In this document: in pieces, positions 38,335 through 47,423 of the stretch | How positions within the stretch are numbered: the stretch's first letter is position 1 | How the letters are laid out: every line of letters starts with the position of its first letter | Assembly (NCBI RefSeq): GCF_900166985.1 | Contig: NZ_FUZK01000001.1 | Location: 353,278-417,277 of the forward strand | Reading direction: 5' to 3' | Length of the DNA: 64,000 nucleotides | DNA from: Acholeplasma oculi | GTDB lineage: Bacteria; Bacillota_I; Bacilli_A; Acholeplasmatales; Acholeplasmataceae | Position numbers and translations under genes: made by a program | Notes under the pieces: model-generated | The model's input: the letters and a program-made list of their open reading frames with translations, nothing else | Database searches by the model: none | What the model was told of the DNA's origin: nothing

Positions 38335-39195
38335 TCACTTATACTTTTTTAGTAAATTTCTTACAGAATCCTTTAAATCATCACGTTCTAAAGAAAAATC
38401 AATGATGGCTTCTATATAACCCAATTTAGATCCAATATCATAACGTTTTCCTGTCATATCCAATGAGAATACATCTTCAGTGTCCATGAGTCTTAAAATA
38501 GAATCTGTTAATTGAATTTCATTTCCTGCACCTCTTTTTTGATTTTTAAGTAAATCAAAAATTTGAGGCGTTAGAATATATCTACCTGAAATTGCTGAAT
38601 TGGATGGTGCTTTTTCTTGAGGTTTTTCGACAACACCTTTAAGTTTAAATATTGGTTTTTGACTATCATCTGAAGGTATACAAATACCATAAAGTTTTGT
38701 ATCACTATCAGGGACCTCTAATGTTCCAAGAATACTAGATTTCTTTTCATTATATGCATCAATTAATTGTTTAAGTGCTGGTTTTTCTTTTGAAACATAA
38801 ACATCATCACCTAAAAGTACTGCAAAAGGCTCTCCGTTTATAAATTTTTCTGCTTGTAAAACAGCATGTCCTAATCCAAGTTGTTCTTCTTGATTGGTGT
38901 AAAATATTTTTATGCCATAATTCGTACTCTTCATTAATTTAATATCTTCAAGTTTGTTTTTTTCTTTTAAAAACATTTCAAGTTCAACATTATTTTCAAA
39001 ATAAGATTGAATAGCCCCTTTATTGGATGAAATGATAATTAATATTTCTTCAATTCCTGAATTTACTGCCTCTTCTACAATGTAACTTAATGCAGGTTTA
39101 TCAATAATTGGTAACATTTCTTTTGGAACTGCTTTGGTGATTGGTAAAAATCTAGTACCCCATCCTGCTGCAGGTATAACCGCCTTTTTAATCAT
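38335..39195 (-). CDS. galU: UTP-glucose-1-phosphate uridylyltransferase
   Basis: Makes UDP-glucose for glycolipid or polysaccharide synthesis. The 286-residue nucleotidyltransferase begins KAVIPAAGWGTRFLPITKAVPKEM-like (signature near residue 5-25) and carries VLLGDDVY and VEKPQEKAPSN, with GKRYDIGSKLGYIEA near the end. In acholeplasmas UDP-glucose feeds membrane glucolipids (inference). It starts one base after the stop of the upstream membrane-protein gene, so the two are co-transcribed. Confidence 0.96.
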   Translation of the reverse strand: MIKKAVIPAAGWGTRFLPITKAVPKEMLPIIDKPALSYIVEEAVNSGIEEILIIISSNKGAIQSYFENNVELEMFLKEKNKLEDIKLMKSTNYGIKIFYTNQEEQLGLGHAVLQAEKFINGEPFAVLLGDDVYVSKEKPALKQLIDAYNEKKSSILGTLEVPDSDTKLYGICIPSDDSQKPIFKLKGVVEKPQEKAPSNSAISGRYILTPQIFDLLKNQKRGAGNEIQLTDSILRLMDTEDVFSLDMTGKRYDIGSKLGYIEAIIDFSLERDDLKDSVRNLLKKYK

Positions 39196-39196
39196 T

Positions 39197-40666
39197 CTAT
39201 TTTTCTCCTTCGTAATATACTAATATTCTTACATACTGTGCTTTGTAAATCATTGCATTTAATAATAAATCTCTTACCTTTTGCTCAATAGCAAATTTTG
39301 AATTTGAAACTCTTATCGATACTCTTGCAGCATAATACTCTGCATCATCTAGTTCTTCTAACCTTGCAACATAATATAGTTTAGATAGTTTTAATATATC
39401 TTCCATCTCTTTAAATGAGAAAATAATTGAAATTATTAACTCATTATTGATAATATGTAAATCATTGAGTAAATCAGCAAGTGATAATGCTCTTGCTACA
39501 ATATAATCTGTTTTATGGAAGAATGTTTTTTCATATATTTGCTTATTTTTATCATAAACAATTTGTTCAGATACTTGTGTATGATATAAATTCTCCAAGA
39601 ACGTAGAGAAATTTTGAGCTCTCTTGCCATGTTTGTGGAAAAAATCAGTGTATATCATTAAATCAGATCCATTATACGTATAAGCAGTAATCATAAAGTG
39701 TTTTCTATTTGAGTAAAATAACACCTCATGTATATGTTTTTGAAATGTCTCTAAATCAATTCTAAATTTATATATCCCAACTATATGATAGGTCTCATTA
39801 TATACAAAAGGTTCATAAAAGTCATTTGCAAAAACATATCTTTGATCATCTTGATCATAGTATTTATATGCATGATAAGCCACTCTATTTAAAGATGAAA
39901 CCTTTTCGTATATGATATCTGCAATACCTAACAACGATATAACAACTGTTAAAATAATTTGAGATGTGAGTGATATGGGTAGTAGCCATATTGCTAGAAT
40001 CATTGGTACATAAATAAACATGATGGCTGCTCTAAATAGTGCATTAAAACCTTTTTTATATAAAATAAATGTTAGTACAAAGAGTGTTACAACCCCGTAG
40101 AAAGTAAAAAATTGAATTGGATTATACGTTTGTAAATCAATATATATATTTCTTAATTCGCTAATAAATAAGTATATTCCTGCAAAAAGCATGGTCACTG
40201 TTAAAAGTTGTCTAGATCTTAGATACCATTTTTTAGTGAATAACTTTTTTGTTTGAGGTAATCGAACATAATTCTTCATCTCTTGACGGTAAGAATAAAA
40301 TGGCCAGTATTTACCTCGAATAGAAATTCTTAGTGGTAATGTATCCTCATCTCTTAATTTACGTTCTATATACTGTTCAAAATTCGCTAACGGATTTAAC
40401 ACAATCATTAACGTTCCTATTGCAATCATCGGTTGTTGATAATCTGGTAATACTAATAACCCGGATATAATGATGACTGAATAAATAAATACGACAATGA
40501 ATTTATGTATGCCACTAAACAAATACACAAACAATAAAACGAACAAGATTACAGTACCAACCGTATAAATAATGGAGTAATCTAGCTCTAAAAATGGATA
40601 AACAAACGAAAAAGAGATGAGTAATAAGATTGAAATGATCAAACTAATAAAGATTCTTCTTCGCAT
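39197..40666 (-). CDS. Large membrane protein of unknown function upstream of galU
   Basis: Encodes 489 residues: about four N-terminal helices (1-95), a cytoplasmic loop, about four more helices (150-260) and a C-terminal soluble domain of about 220 residues rich in aromatic and charged residues. No family recognised. It abuts galU, so it may act in glycolipid or envelope metabolism. That link rests on position only. Confidence 0.75.
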   Translation of the reverse strand: MRRRIFISLIISILLLISFSFVYPFLELDYSIIYTVGTVILFVLLFVYLFSGIHKFIVVFIYSVIIISGLLVLPDYQQPMIAIGTLMIVLNPLANFEQYIERKLRDEDTLPLRISIRGKYWPFYSYRQEMKNYVRLPQTKKLFTKKWYLRSRQLLTVTMLFAGIYLFISELRNIYIDLQTYNPIQFFTFYGVVTLFVLTFILYKKGFNALFRAAIMFIYVPMILAIWLLPISLTSQIILTVVISLLGIADIIYEKVSSLNRVAYHAYKYYDQDDQRYVFANDFYEPFVYNETYHIVGIYKFRIDLETFQKHIHEVLFYSNRKHFMITAYTYNGSDLMIYTDFFHKHGKRAQNFSTFLENLYHTQVSEQIVYDKNKQIYEKTFFHKTDYIVARALSLADLLNDLHIINNELIISIIFSFKEMEDILKLSKLYYVARLEELDDAEYYAARVSIRVSNSKFAIEQKVRDLLLNAMIYKAQYVRILVYYEGEK

Positions 40667-40766
40667 TGTAAACCCCTATAACTTACCAATGTATGATTTA
40701 TATTATTATATCAAATTATACGGTATTTGTAACCTAGTAACATGTTATTTAAGTGGATTATTTAAT

Positions 40767-40798
40767 AAAAAAAATGAAATCTCGTTGTGAGATTTCAT
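40767..40798 (-). terminator. Terminator of infC-rpmI-rplT
   Basis: ATGAAATCTC (40774-40783) pairs with GAGATTTCAT (40789-40798), followed by eight T on the minus strand. Confidence 0.88.
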
Positions 40799-40804
40799 CT
40801 AATT

Positions 40805-41407
40805 TTAGTTTGCAGGATTATATCCAATTTTAGCTAATGCTTCTACTAATTCTTGTTTCTTTAGTGATTTAGCATTTTCAATACCTTTGTCAATTGCAAT
40901 AGGTCTTAAATCAGCTACAAGCATTTTACTTAATTCAACTTCTAAAGCTTTTGTGTCAACAACTGCTTCAACTTTAGCTTTAGGAGCTTTTTCAACTACT
41001 ACTTTTTCAGCTTTAGCAACTACTTCTTGCTTAACTTGAAATTTTGCAGGGTTTGCAATAGCATCTTTTGCTAATTCAACATATGAAGTGAATACTGTAG
41101 GTTCTGTAACCGCAATATCAGCTAATACTTTTCTGTTTAATTGAACGTTTGCTAATGATAAACCGTGTACTAATTTAGAGTATTTGAATCCGTTTGCAAC
41201 TGCTGCTGCGTTAATACGAGCAATCCATAATCTTCTAAAGTTTCTCTTGTTTTGTTTTCTGTCACGATAAGCATACATTAAGGAATGTAAAACTTGTTCG
41301 CGTGCTGTACGATATAAGGTATGTTTGGAACCGAAATAACCTTCAGCTAATTTTAATATTTTCTTACGTCTTTTTCTAGTGACGATGCCGCCTTTTACTC
41401 TAGCCAT
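40805..41407 (-). CDS. rplT: 50S ribosomal protein L20 with fused C-terminal SAP/Rho-N-like domain
   Basis: Residues 1-117 are a complete L20 ([20 protein letters not shown] onwards), which binds 23S rRNA early in 50S assembly. The protein continues to 200 residues, about 80 beyond the usual end: an Ala/Lys/Val-rich linker (about 120-160) and then a motif-like block [20 protein letters not shown], followed by [14 protein letters not shown]. This pattern fits small SAP or Rho N-terminal-type nucleic-acid-binding domains. There is no frameshift. The function of the tail is unknown. Confidence 0.93.
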   Translation of the reverse strand: MARVKGGIVTRKRRKKILKLAEGYFGSKHTLYRTAREQVLHSLMYAYRDRKQNKRNFRRLWIARINAAAVANGFKYSKLVHGLSLANVQLNRKVLADIAVTEPTVFTSYVELAKDAIANPAKFQVKQEVVAKAEKVVVEKAPKAKVEAVVDTKALEVELSKMLVADLRPIAIDKGIENAKSLKKQELVEALAKIGYNPAN

Positions 41408-41421
41408 TTTTTAGTTCCTCC

Positions 41422-41622
41422 TTATTTTAAGTTAGCAATTAAGCGTTTGATTCTCTTTGCATCTGTTGCGTGAACAGTTGTTTCTGAACTTAATTGTCTA
41501 TTTTGTTTTGTAGTTTTTGATGCTGCTAAGTGATTAGAATATGCTTTATGGCGCATTAATTTACCTGTACCAGTAACTTTGATACGTTTTTTTAAACCGC
41601 TGTGTGTTTTTTGTTTTGGCAT
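41422..41622 (-). CDS. rpmI: 50S ribosomal protein L35
   Basis: A 66-residue basic protein starting PKQKTHSGLKKRIKVTGTGK, standard for L35, with the family HKAYSNHLAASKT block. It lies between infC and rplT in the conserved translation operon. Confidence 0.97.
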   Translation of the reverse strand: MPKQKTHSGLKKRIKVTGTGKLMRHKAYSNHLAASKTTKQNRQLSSETTVHATDAKRIKRLIANLK

Positions 41623-41626
41623 GTTG

Positions 41627-42187
41627 TTATCCTCTTTCTTCTTTCTTAGATGGAGCTACAACGCCTAGAATAGTCATACCATCTAGTTTCGGTTGTGCTT
41701 CAACCACTATATTTTGTAGTAAGCTAATGAATTTGTTTACTTGTTCAAATCCAATGCTTTGGTGTGTTATCATACGTCCTCTAAAACGTAGTGTAACTTT
41801 AACTTTGTCTCCAGCATTAATAAACTTTTGAGCATTTTTTAATTTTGTGTCAAAATCATGTTTATCAATTGTAGGTGATAATTTAATTTCTTTTAACTTA
41901 ACGATGACTTGATTTTTCTTCATCTCTTTAAGTTTCTTTTGTTGATCAAATCGATGTTTAGAATAATCTAACAATTTTGTAACCATTGGCTTTACATTAG
42001 GAGGGGAGACAACTAATATGTCTAAACCTCTATCATTTGCAATAGCTAATGCTTGTTTACGATCGAACAACCCTAACTTATTACCTGTCTCATCGATAAC
42101 TAAGAATTGACCGTTTGGTAATAGTTCATTTACTAAATCTGAATTTTGTACGGGTTTGAACCCATTTTTTTGTGGTTTTATATTCAA
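41627..42187 (-). CDS. infC: Translation initiation factor IF-3
   Basis: Prevents subunit joining and proofreads the start codon. The 186-residue protein has the N-domain (FLVIDETGNKLGLFDRKQAL), linker and C-domain (KEIKLSPTIDKHDFDTKLKN). There is no ATG near the start: TTG 42187 lies only three bases after AAGGGAG, while an ATA codon at 42181 has nine-base spacing. infC genes often use rare starts for self-control, so either is possible; TTG is kept here. Confidence 0.95.
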   Translation of the reverse strand: MNIKPQKNGFKPVQNSDLVNELLPNGQFLVIDETGNKLGLFDRKQALAIANDRGLDILVVSPPNVKPMVTKLLDYSKHRFDQQKKLKEMKKNQVIVKLKEIKLSPTIDKHDFDTKLKNAQKFINAGDKVKVTLRFRGRMITHQSIGFEQVNKFISLLQNIVVEAQPKLDGMTILGVVAPSKKEERG

Positions 42188-42199
42188 CCACTCCCTTCA

Positions 42200-42355
42200 A
42201 TTTTTTATTTTGGTATAAAAATGAAAAAGTGGATATATTTTAATATACCCACTTCGCACGAAATTCATCATAAAAGAAATTTTGTCGTTGTGCTTTTTAC
42301 CCAAGGATAGGACCATCAGGTGAGAGGGTATCTCTTCTTTTCACATTATTACCGT
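42200..42355 (-). ncRNA. Structured infC operon leader (L20-leader type) with attenuator
   Basis: Between the promoter and infC lie about 165 bases with several pairings and, just before infC, a terminator: AAGTGGGTATAT and ATATATCCACTT arms (42228-42254) followed by a T-rich tail. The arms pair with a G-T wobble only on this strand. In Firmicutes the same operon carries an L20-responsive leader that attenuates transcription; this is the likely counterpart, though I have not matched a consensus base by base. Confidence 0.65.
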
Positions 42356-42359
42356 AATC

Positions 42360-42388
42360 ATTATATAGTAATTCATTATGTTTGTCAA
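42360..42388 (-). promoter_or_regulatory. Perfect-consensus SigA promoter of infC-rpmI-rplT
   Basis: TTGACA (complement of 42383-42388), 17 bases, TATAAT (complement of 42360-42365). Confidence 0.9.
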
Positions 42389-42410
42389 TTAAATAATTCA
42401 AATCCCACAA

Positions 42411-44204
42411 TTATGCAAACTGGGACATAAATAAGTTGTAATATTGACCTTTTTGACTCATCAGTGACTCATGAGTTCCTTGTTCAACGATATTACCTTT
42501 GCTCATTAATAAAATTAAATCAGCATTTTTAATTGTGGATAATCTATGCGCAATAACAAAGGATGTTTTATTTTTCATAAGATTTCTCATAGCTTCTTGA
42601 ATGTTCACTTCCGTATATGTATCAACATTTGAAGTTGCTTCATCTAAGATAAGTAACTGTGAGTGCGATAACATAGCTCTAGCAATAACAATCAGTTGTT
42701 TTTGACCTTTTGAAATATTGACTCCATCATCAGAAAGTTCTGTATAGTATCCATTTGGTAAATGTTCTATATAATGATGTATTCTAGCTTTCTTGGCTGC
42801 TGAAACAACATCATCAAATGTTACATTATCATTACCATACATAATATTTTCTAACACAGTTCCTTTAAATATCCAAGTATCTTGTAACACCATCGAAAAT
42901 GATTTTCTATAATATCTTCTTTGGAATTTATCGATTGGTATATGATCAATTCTAATCGTACCCTCATTCACTTCATAAAAACGCATTAATAAATTAACCA
43001 GTGTTGTTTTACCAGCACCTGTTTCACCTACAATTGCAACTGTTTGTCCAGGTTTAGCTTGAAAGGATACATTTTTTAGTACCATCTTATTTGCATTATA
43101 CCCAAAACTTACCTTTTCAAATTCAACAAGTCCCGTTTTAATGCCTCTGCTTTTAGCACCATCAATATCTTTTTTCTCATTGTCTTGGTCAAGTACGAAG
43201 AAAATTCTTTCCGCTGCAGCGAGTGCGGATTGTATATCAGCTACTAAATTACTGAGTTGGTTAATCGGTCCAGAAAATCTTTTTGAATATAACATGAATG
43301 CAGATAAGTCTCCAATCATAATACGTCCAAATACGACCAATATAGCACCTGCTGTACCAACTAATGCAGTTCCAAAGTTATTAATGAAGTTAACAGATGG
43401 TCCGGTTACCGTTGAATAATAACCAGCCTCATAACTTTTCTTAGCTGCATCTAAATTATGTTCTTGATACTTTTCAAAAATACTATCTTCTTGTACATAC
43501 GATTGAATCGTTTTTTGACCTGAAATCATCTCTTCAGAAAAACCATTCAATTCACCCAATTTTGTATTTCTTATACGTAGTCTTCTCTTAATCACTCGAG
43601 ATAATAGTGTTGTAATTAAAAATGATAAAGGTATCGTAATAAAATAAATGAGTAACAGTAATGGAGACACGATAATCATCATAACAAATGATACAACTAA
43701 TGTAATGGTTGATGTAATGACGTTCATTAAATCAGCAGAAAGAGAAGTTGCGATTGAATCAATGTCATAACTCATACGTGAGATAATGTCACCTGTTTGA
43801 TTGTCATCAAAATACCCAACTTTAACGGTTGTCATCTTGTTAAATAAATCCATTCTTAGTTTATATACAACACTTTGACTCATTTTAACTAAAGCTATAC
43901 TTAAATAGTAGTTCATTAATGCTGATATTAAATAAAAGCCAATCATCAGTGAACCTAAAATAAATATTTGATTAAAATTGATATCAATTCCTTCATTAAA
44001 AACCGACATTTCATTGATCATTTGTCCAGTTAAATAAGGACCTATGAGTGATAATGCATTTGATAGAATTGTTAATATAATTCCGATAATCAATCGTTTC
44101 TTATAATAAGATAGATAGTACCAAAGTCTCTTAATTGTTACTTTACGATTCTTAGGGACTTCAGAACCATCATTACGTCCACGTTTTACACCGCCACGGT
44201 TCAT
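42411..44204 (-). CDS. ABC exporter half-transporter, subunit B (multidrug-type)
   Basis: A 597-residue half-transporter: six membrane helices (about 30-330) and an ATPase domain with Walker A (VGETGAGKTTLVNLL, near 395), signature ISKGQKQL and Walker B LLILDEATSNVD with the catalytic Glu. The signature departs from LSGGQ. It overlaps the partner gene by ATGA and pairs with it as a heterodimer of the LmrCD/BmrCD type. The substrate is unknown; drugs or lipids are plausible. Confidence 0.92.
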   Translation of the reverse strand: MNRGGVKRGRNDGSEVPKNRKVTIKRLWYYLSYYKKRLIIGIILTILSNALSLIGPYLTGQMINEMSVFNEGIDINFNQIFILGSLMIGFYLISALMNYYLSIALVKMSQSVVYKLRMDLFNKMTTVKVGYFDDNQTGDIISRMSYDIDSIATSLSADLMNVITSTITLVVSFVMMIIVSPLLLLIYFITIPLSFLITTLLSRVIKRRLRIRNTKLGELNGFSEEMISGQKTIQSYVQEDSIFEKYQEHNLDAAKKSYEAGYYSTVTGPSVNFINNFGTALVGTAGAILVVFGRIMIGDLSAFMLYSKRFSGPINQLSNLVADIQSALAAAERIFFVLDQDNEKKDIDGAKSRGIKTGLVEFEKVSFGYNANKMVLKNVSFQAKPGQTVAIVGETGAGKTTLVNLLMRFYEVNEGTIRIDHIPIDKFQRRYYRKSFSMVLQDTWIFKGTVLENIMYGNDNVTFDDVVSAAKKARIHHYIEHLPNGYYTELSDDGVNISKGQKQLIVIARAMLSHSQLLILDEATSNVDTYTEVNIQEAMRNLMKNKTSFVIAHRLSTIKNADLILLMSKGNIVEQGTHESLMSQKGQYYNLFMSQFA

Positions 44205-45925
44205 AATATTTCCTCCCCAAGTTGATGTTTGACCAGAACTCTATAATGTTCACTTGATTGAATCAACGCCTCATGTGTACCTTTACCCACAATTTTCCCA
44301 TCCTCGATTAATAAAATGAGATCTGCATCTTTGATGGATGAAACTCTTTGAGCAACAATAATTTTAGTTGTATCTTTCAAGTTCTTTTTAATTGCCAATC
44401 TTAAGTTTTTATCCGTTTGATAATCTAGTGCTGATGATGCATCATCTAATATCAGTAATTTTGGTTTATTGGCAATCGCTCTAGCAATTAATAGTCTTTG
44501 TCTTTGTCCTCCAGAGATATTCGTACCTCTTTGAGCAATCATGTGGTTATAAGTATCAGGTATATCATCGATAAAGTCTGCTTGTGCAATTTCTTTAGCA
44601 AATCTGACTTCATTGATACCGACACTTGGTTTAGAAAATGCGATATTTTGTCCAATAGTATCTGAAAAGACAGAATCATTTTGTAAAACAAGACCCATGT
44701 GTCTTCTAAGTTCATCTCTTTTTAGATTTCTAATATCTTCTCCAAAGACTCGAATGGTTCCTTTTTGAGGGTCATAAAAACGCATAATCAAATTAATGAT
44801 TGTTGTTTTTCCACTTCCTGTTGCTCCTATAATACCAAGTGTTTGTCCTTGTAAAATACTAAAATCAATATTTTCTAAATGATCTTCTTTACCATGATAA
44901 GAGAAATGAACATGTTCAAATGACAAATGGGGTTTATCATTAATGATTAACGAATTGACACCATCTTCCATTTGATTTTCTAAATGAAGTACTTCTAAAA
45001 TTCTTGCTGCAGAAGCTTGTGCTCTAGATATTTGAATAAATATTCTAGTAATAGCAGTCATCGCATTCAAAATGAGTGTGAAATATGTAATAAGTGCTAA
45101 AATTTCACCAACTTGAGTAAATCCTTCTTGAACTCTAAATGCACCAAATACGAGTACCGCTACTAGACCAATATTCATAATGATATCAATACTTGGTCGT
45201 ACTTTATTCATTGTCATGGTAGCTTTAATTTCTTTTTTAACTGTTTGATTATTTTCGTTTTGGAAACGTTGTTTCTCATAATCGGTCATGGATAGTGCAC
45301 GAACAACCCTGACGCCTGTAATATTCTCTCTTAAAACCCTTATGATTTGATCCACTTGTTTTTGAATATCATCATAAAGTGGTCGCCCCTTTTTTGTATA
45401 GTAATATACTATGAATACAATAAACGGTAATAAAGAAACCATAATAATTGTTAACATAGGATCCATAAATAACGACATAATAATACCACCTATTAATAAC
45501 ATAGGTGCTCTAATACCTAATCGTTGAAGTGAGCCAATCATTGAATATATATTATAAGTATCTGTTGTTAATCTTGATATTAATGATGATGTCGAAATAT
45601 CATTAACCTGTTGAGCATTTAAGTGCTCAATTTTATAAAAAAGTTCAGCTCTAACATCAGCAACAGCCAAACTAGCAACCTTTTCAGCACTCCGATTAGC
45701 AACAATATTAAAGACCCAACCCACTAACCCAATTAATAACATGAGTATACCCATCCAAATGAGTTCATAATAATCATTTGTAGTGACTCTTGGTAATAAA
45801 GTATCAATCATATATGCAAGTAAAAAAGGCAATAGTAAGTCCGCAATTGCCCCTAATCCTTTAATTACTAAAGAGAAAATTACATTATATAAATATTTCC
45901 CCATTTTTTTAAATATAAATAACAT
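44201..45925 (-). CDS. ABC exporter half-transporter, subunit A (degenerate ATP site)
   Basis: A 574-residue half-transporter with six membrane helices and an ATPase domain: Walker A (IGATGSGKTTIINLI), canonical signature NISGGQRQRL and Walker B LLILDDASSALD. The catalytic Glu is replaced by Asp. With the partner's altered signature this gives one degenerate and one consensus ATP site, as known for heterodimeric exporters. ATG 45925 is chosen because AGAGG lies eight bases upstream. Confidence 0.92.
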   Translation of the reverse strand: MLFIFKKMGKYLYNVIFSLVIKGLGAIADLLLPFLLAYMIDTLLPRVTTNDYYELIWMGILMLLIGLVGWVFNIVANRSAEKVASLAVADVRAELFYKIEHLNAQQVNDISTSSLISRLTTDTYNIYSMIGSLQRLGIRAPMLLIGGIIMSLFMDPMLTIIMVSLLPFIVFIVYYYTKKGRPLYDDIQKQVDQIIRVLRENITGVRVVRALSMTDYEKQRFQNENNQTVKKEIKATMTMNKVRPSIDIIMNIGLVAVLVFGAFRVQEGFTQVGEILALITYFTLILNAMTAITRIFIQISRAQASAARILEVLHLENQMEDGVNSLIINDKPHLSFEHVHFSYHGKEDHLENIDFSILQGQTLGIIGATGSGKTTIINLIMRFYDPQKGTIRVFGEDIRNLKRDELRRHMGLVLQNDSVFSDTIGQNIAFSKPSVGINEVRFAKEIAQADFIDDIPDTYNHMIAQRGTNISGGQRQRLLIARAIANKPKLLILDDASSALDYQTDKNLRLAIKKNLKDTTKIIVAQRVSSIKDADLILLIEDGKIVGKGTHEALIQSSEHYRVLVKHQLGEEIL

Positions 45926-45964
45926 AAACAAAACCTCTGTTATTTATTTTAACACAAAACCACT

Positions 45965-46705
45965 TTAAACTGTATATCTTCGGAACATACCGGTTTTCAA
46001 CATTTCATAATGCATAAAATAGTTGAAATATGGTAAATAAGTAGACCCTTCATTCGTGATAATTTCAACATATGTTTGATGCATTAAGTATCTATACATG
46101 TCTACCTGGATAATTAACTGATTTTGATAATACGTGAAAGAGAGTTCATGTGGCCCTATAAAGACTTGAATATCTGCTTCACTTAAAACATCGATAACGA
46201 TTTGCTTTAACTGAACATTATTGTTTTTGATACCTTCAAGCCCACTCCACTTAAAATCATTTGTTTCATTTTGTTTATATTTAACAAATAATTCGCCTGC
46301 ATAAAATGATTCATTTATCCATAAATTATCAATCTTAACATATAGTTTATCGATATAATACGAATCATTAATTTGAGGTAACTTTAATTTTAATCGATAA
46401 CCATAAAAGGTTTTTTCTTCAAATTGTTCACTATGAATACTTTTTAAGAGAATATCTTCTATCATAAACTTGATGGATTCATCTTCATTGTGAATGAAAC
46501 AGGTAAGTGCATCATCCATTAAATTGATTTCTTGTCGATTACTATAAAAGTCAATATCTAAATATTGATCTTCATCATAAAGTATATAATGAGATTCCGT
46601 TAAAAAGATTAAATCTACAGATTCAGTTTGATCCTCTTTTCTCCATAATAAAATACCAACTATAACAATAACTAAACATATACCTATAACAATGTACTTT
46701 TTCAT
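45965..46705 (-). CDS. Membrane-anchored extracytoplasmic protein, unknown
   Basis: Encodes 246 residues: one N-terminal hydrophobic helix (about 3-22) without a lipobox Cys, then a long acidic, aromatic-rich domain predicted to lie outside the cell. No family recognised. It overlaps the upstream secreted-protein gene by ATGA and lies just upstream of the ABC exporter genes, so the exporter may serve this pair. That is inference. Confidence 0.7.
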   Translation of the reverse strand: MKKYIVIGICLVIVIVGILLWRKEDQTESVDLIFLTESHYILYDEDQYLDIDFYSNRQEINLMDDALTCFIHNEDESIKFMIEDILLKSIHSEQFEEKTFYGYRLKLKLPQINDSYYIDKLYVKIDNLWINESFYAGELFVKYKQNETNDFKWSGLEGIKNNNVQLKQIVIDVLSEADIQVFIGPHELSFTYYQNQLIIQVDMYRYLMHQTYVEIITNEGSTYLPYFNYFMHYEMLKTGMFRRYTV

Positions 46706-47322
46706 ATCGGTATAATTTCTAACCTTTGATAGTGTGTAGTTACTAAAAATATTTCATAACCACCTTTTGCAATTTCGATCCAGAAGAAATAATTTTTTGC
46801 TATACCATTTGTAATTTTTCCTTCTCCATATAAATATAATACCAATTGAGTTTGAGGTTCAATAGCAACCTTAATATCGAAACTTTCTGTTTCTTCTTGA
46901 CTAAAATCATATGCATAATCCATATTTAAAGATGCAGATAGACCATCACCAAATACTTTATTATCTTTCTTAGTTTGAAGCTTAATACCACCAGAAACCT
47001 TTAATTTATAGGCACTTATTGTTTTTTTATTAGCCTTATAATTATAAGTAATAGCAGATTTTCCGTTATTATAGTAACTAAATAAAGTTTCAGAGATAAA
47101 TTTAACTTTCATATTCTCTGTCACATGCATATGTCTCCAACCTAAGAACTCAGGATGATCCATTTTCGAATAATAAAGTGCATAATCATCATCCTTATAT
47201 TCACTTAGGAGTTTTCCATTTCCTACTTTTTCAAAGTGTTCAAAATCTGCGTAAGCATAGATTTGTTGTTGTACCATGGTCAAGATACATATTAAAAGTC
47301 CAATTATAATTATTCTTTTCAT
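46702..47322 (-). CDS. Secreted protein, unknown
   Basis: Encodes 206 residues with a clear signal peptide (KRIIIIGLLICILTMV, cleavage probably after AYA near 26) and a mature region rich in beta-prone aromatic residues and Lys/Asp. No retention signal or lipobox is evident. No family recognised. RBS AGGAGG before ATG 47322. It forms a translationally coupled pair with the anchored protein downstream. Confidence 0.7.
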   Translation of the reverse strand: MKRIIIIGLLICILTMVQQQIYAYADFEHFEKVGNGKLLSEYKDDDYALYYSKMDHPEFLGWRHMHVTENMKVKFISETLFSYYNNGKSAITYNYKANKKTISAYKLKVSGGIKLQTKKDNKVFGDGLSASLNMDYAYDFSQEETESFDIKVAIEPQTQLVLYLYGEGKITNGIAKNYFFWIEIAKGGYEIFLVTTHYQRLEIIPI

Positions 47323-47380
47323 CTATTGATTCCTCCTATATGATATTAGTAAGAAAATCAATTATTAACTTTTTATAAAA

Positions 47381-47412
47381 ATAAAAAAGTTACCAAACAA
47401 TTGTTGGTAACT
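47381..47412 (-). terminator. Terminator of pepP
   Basis: AGTTACCAA (47389-47397) pairs with TTGGTAACT (47404-47412), with six T after it on the minus strand. Confidence 0.85.
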
Positions 47413-47423
47413 CTTTTTAAAGA

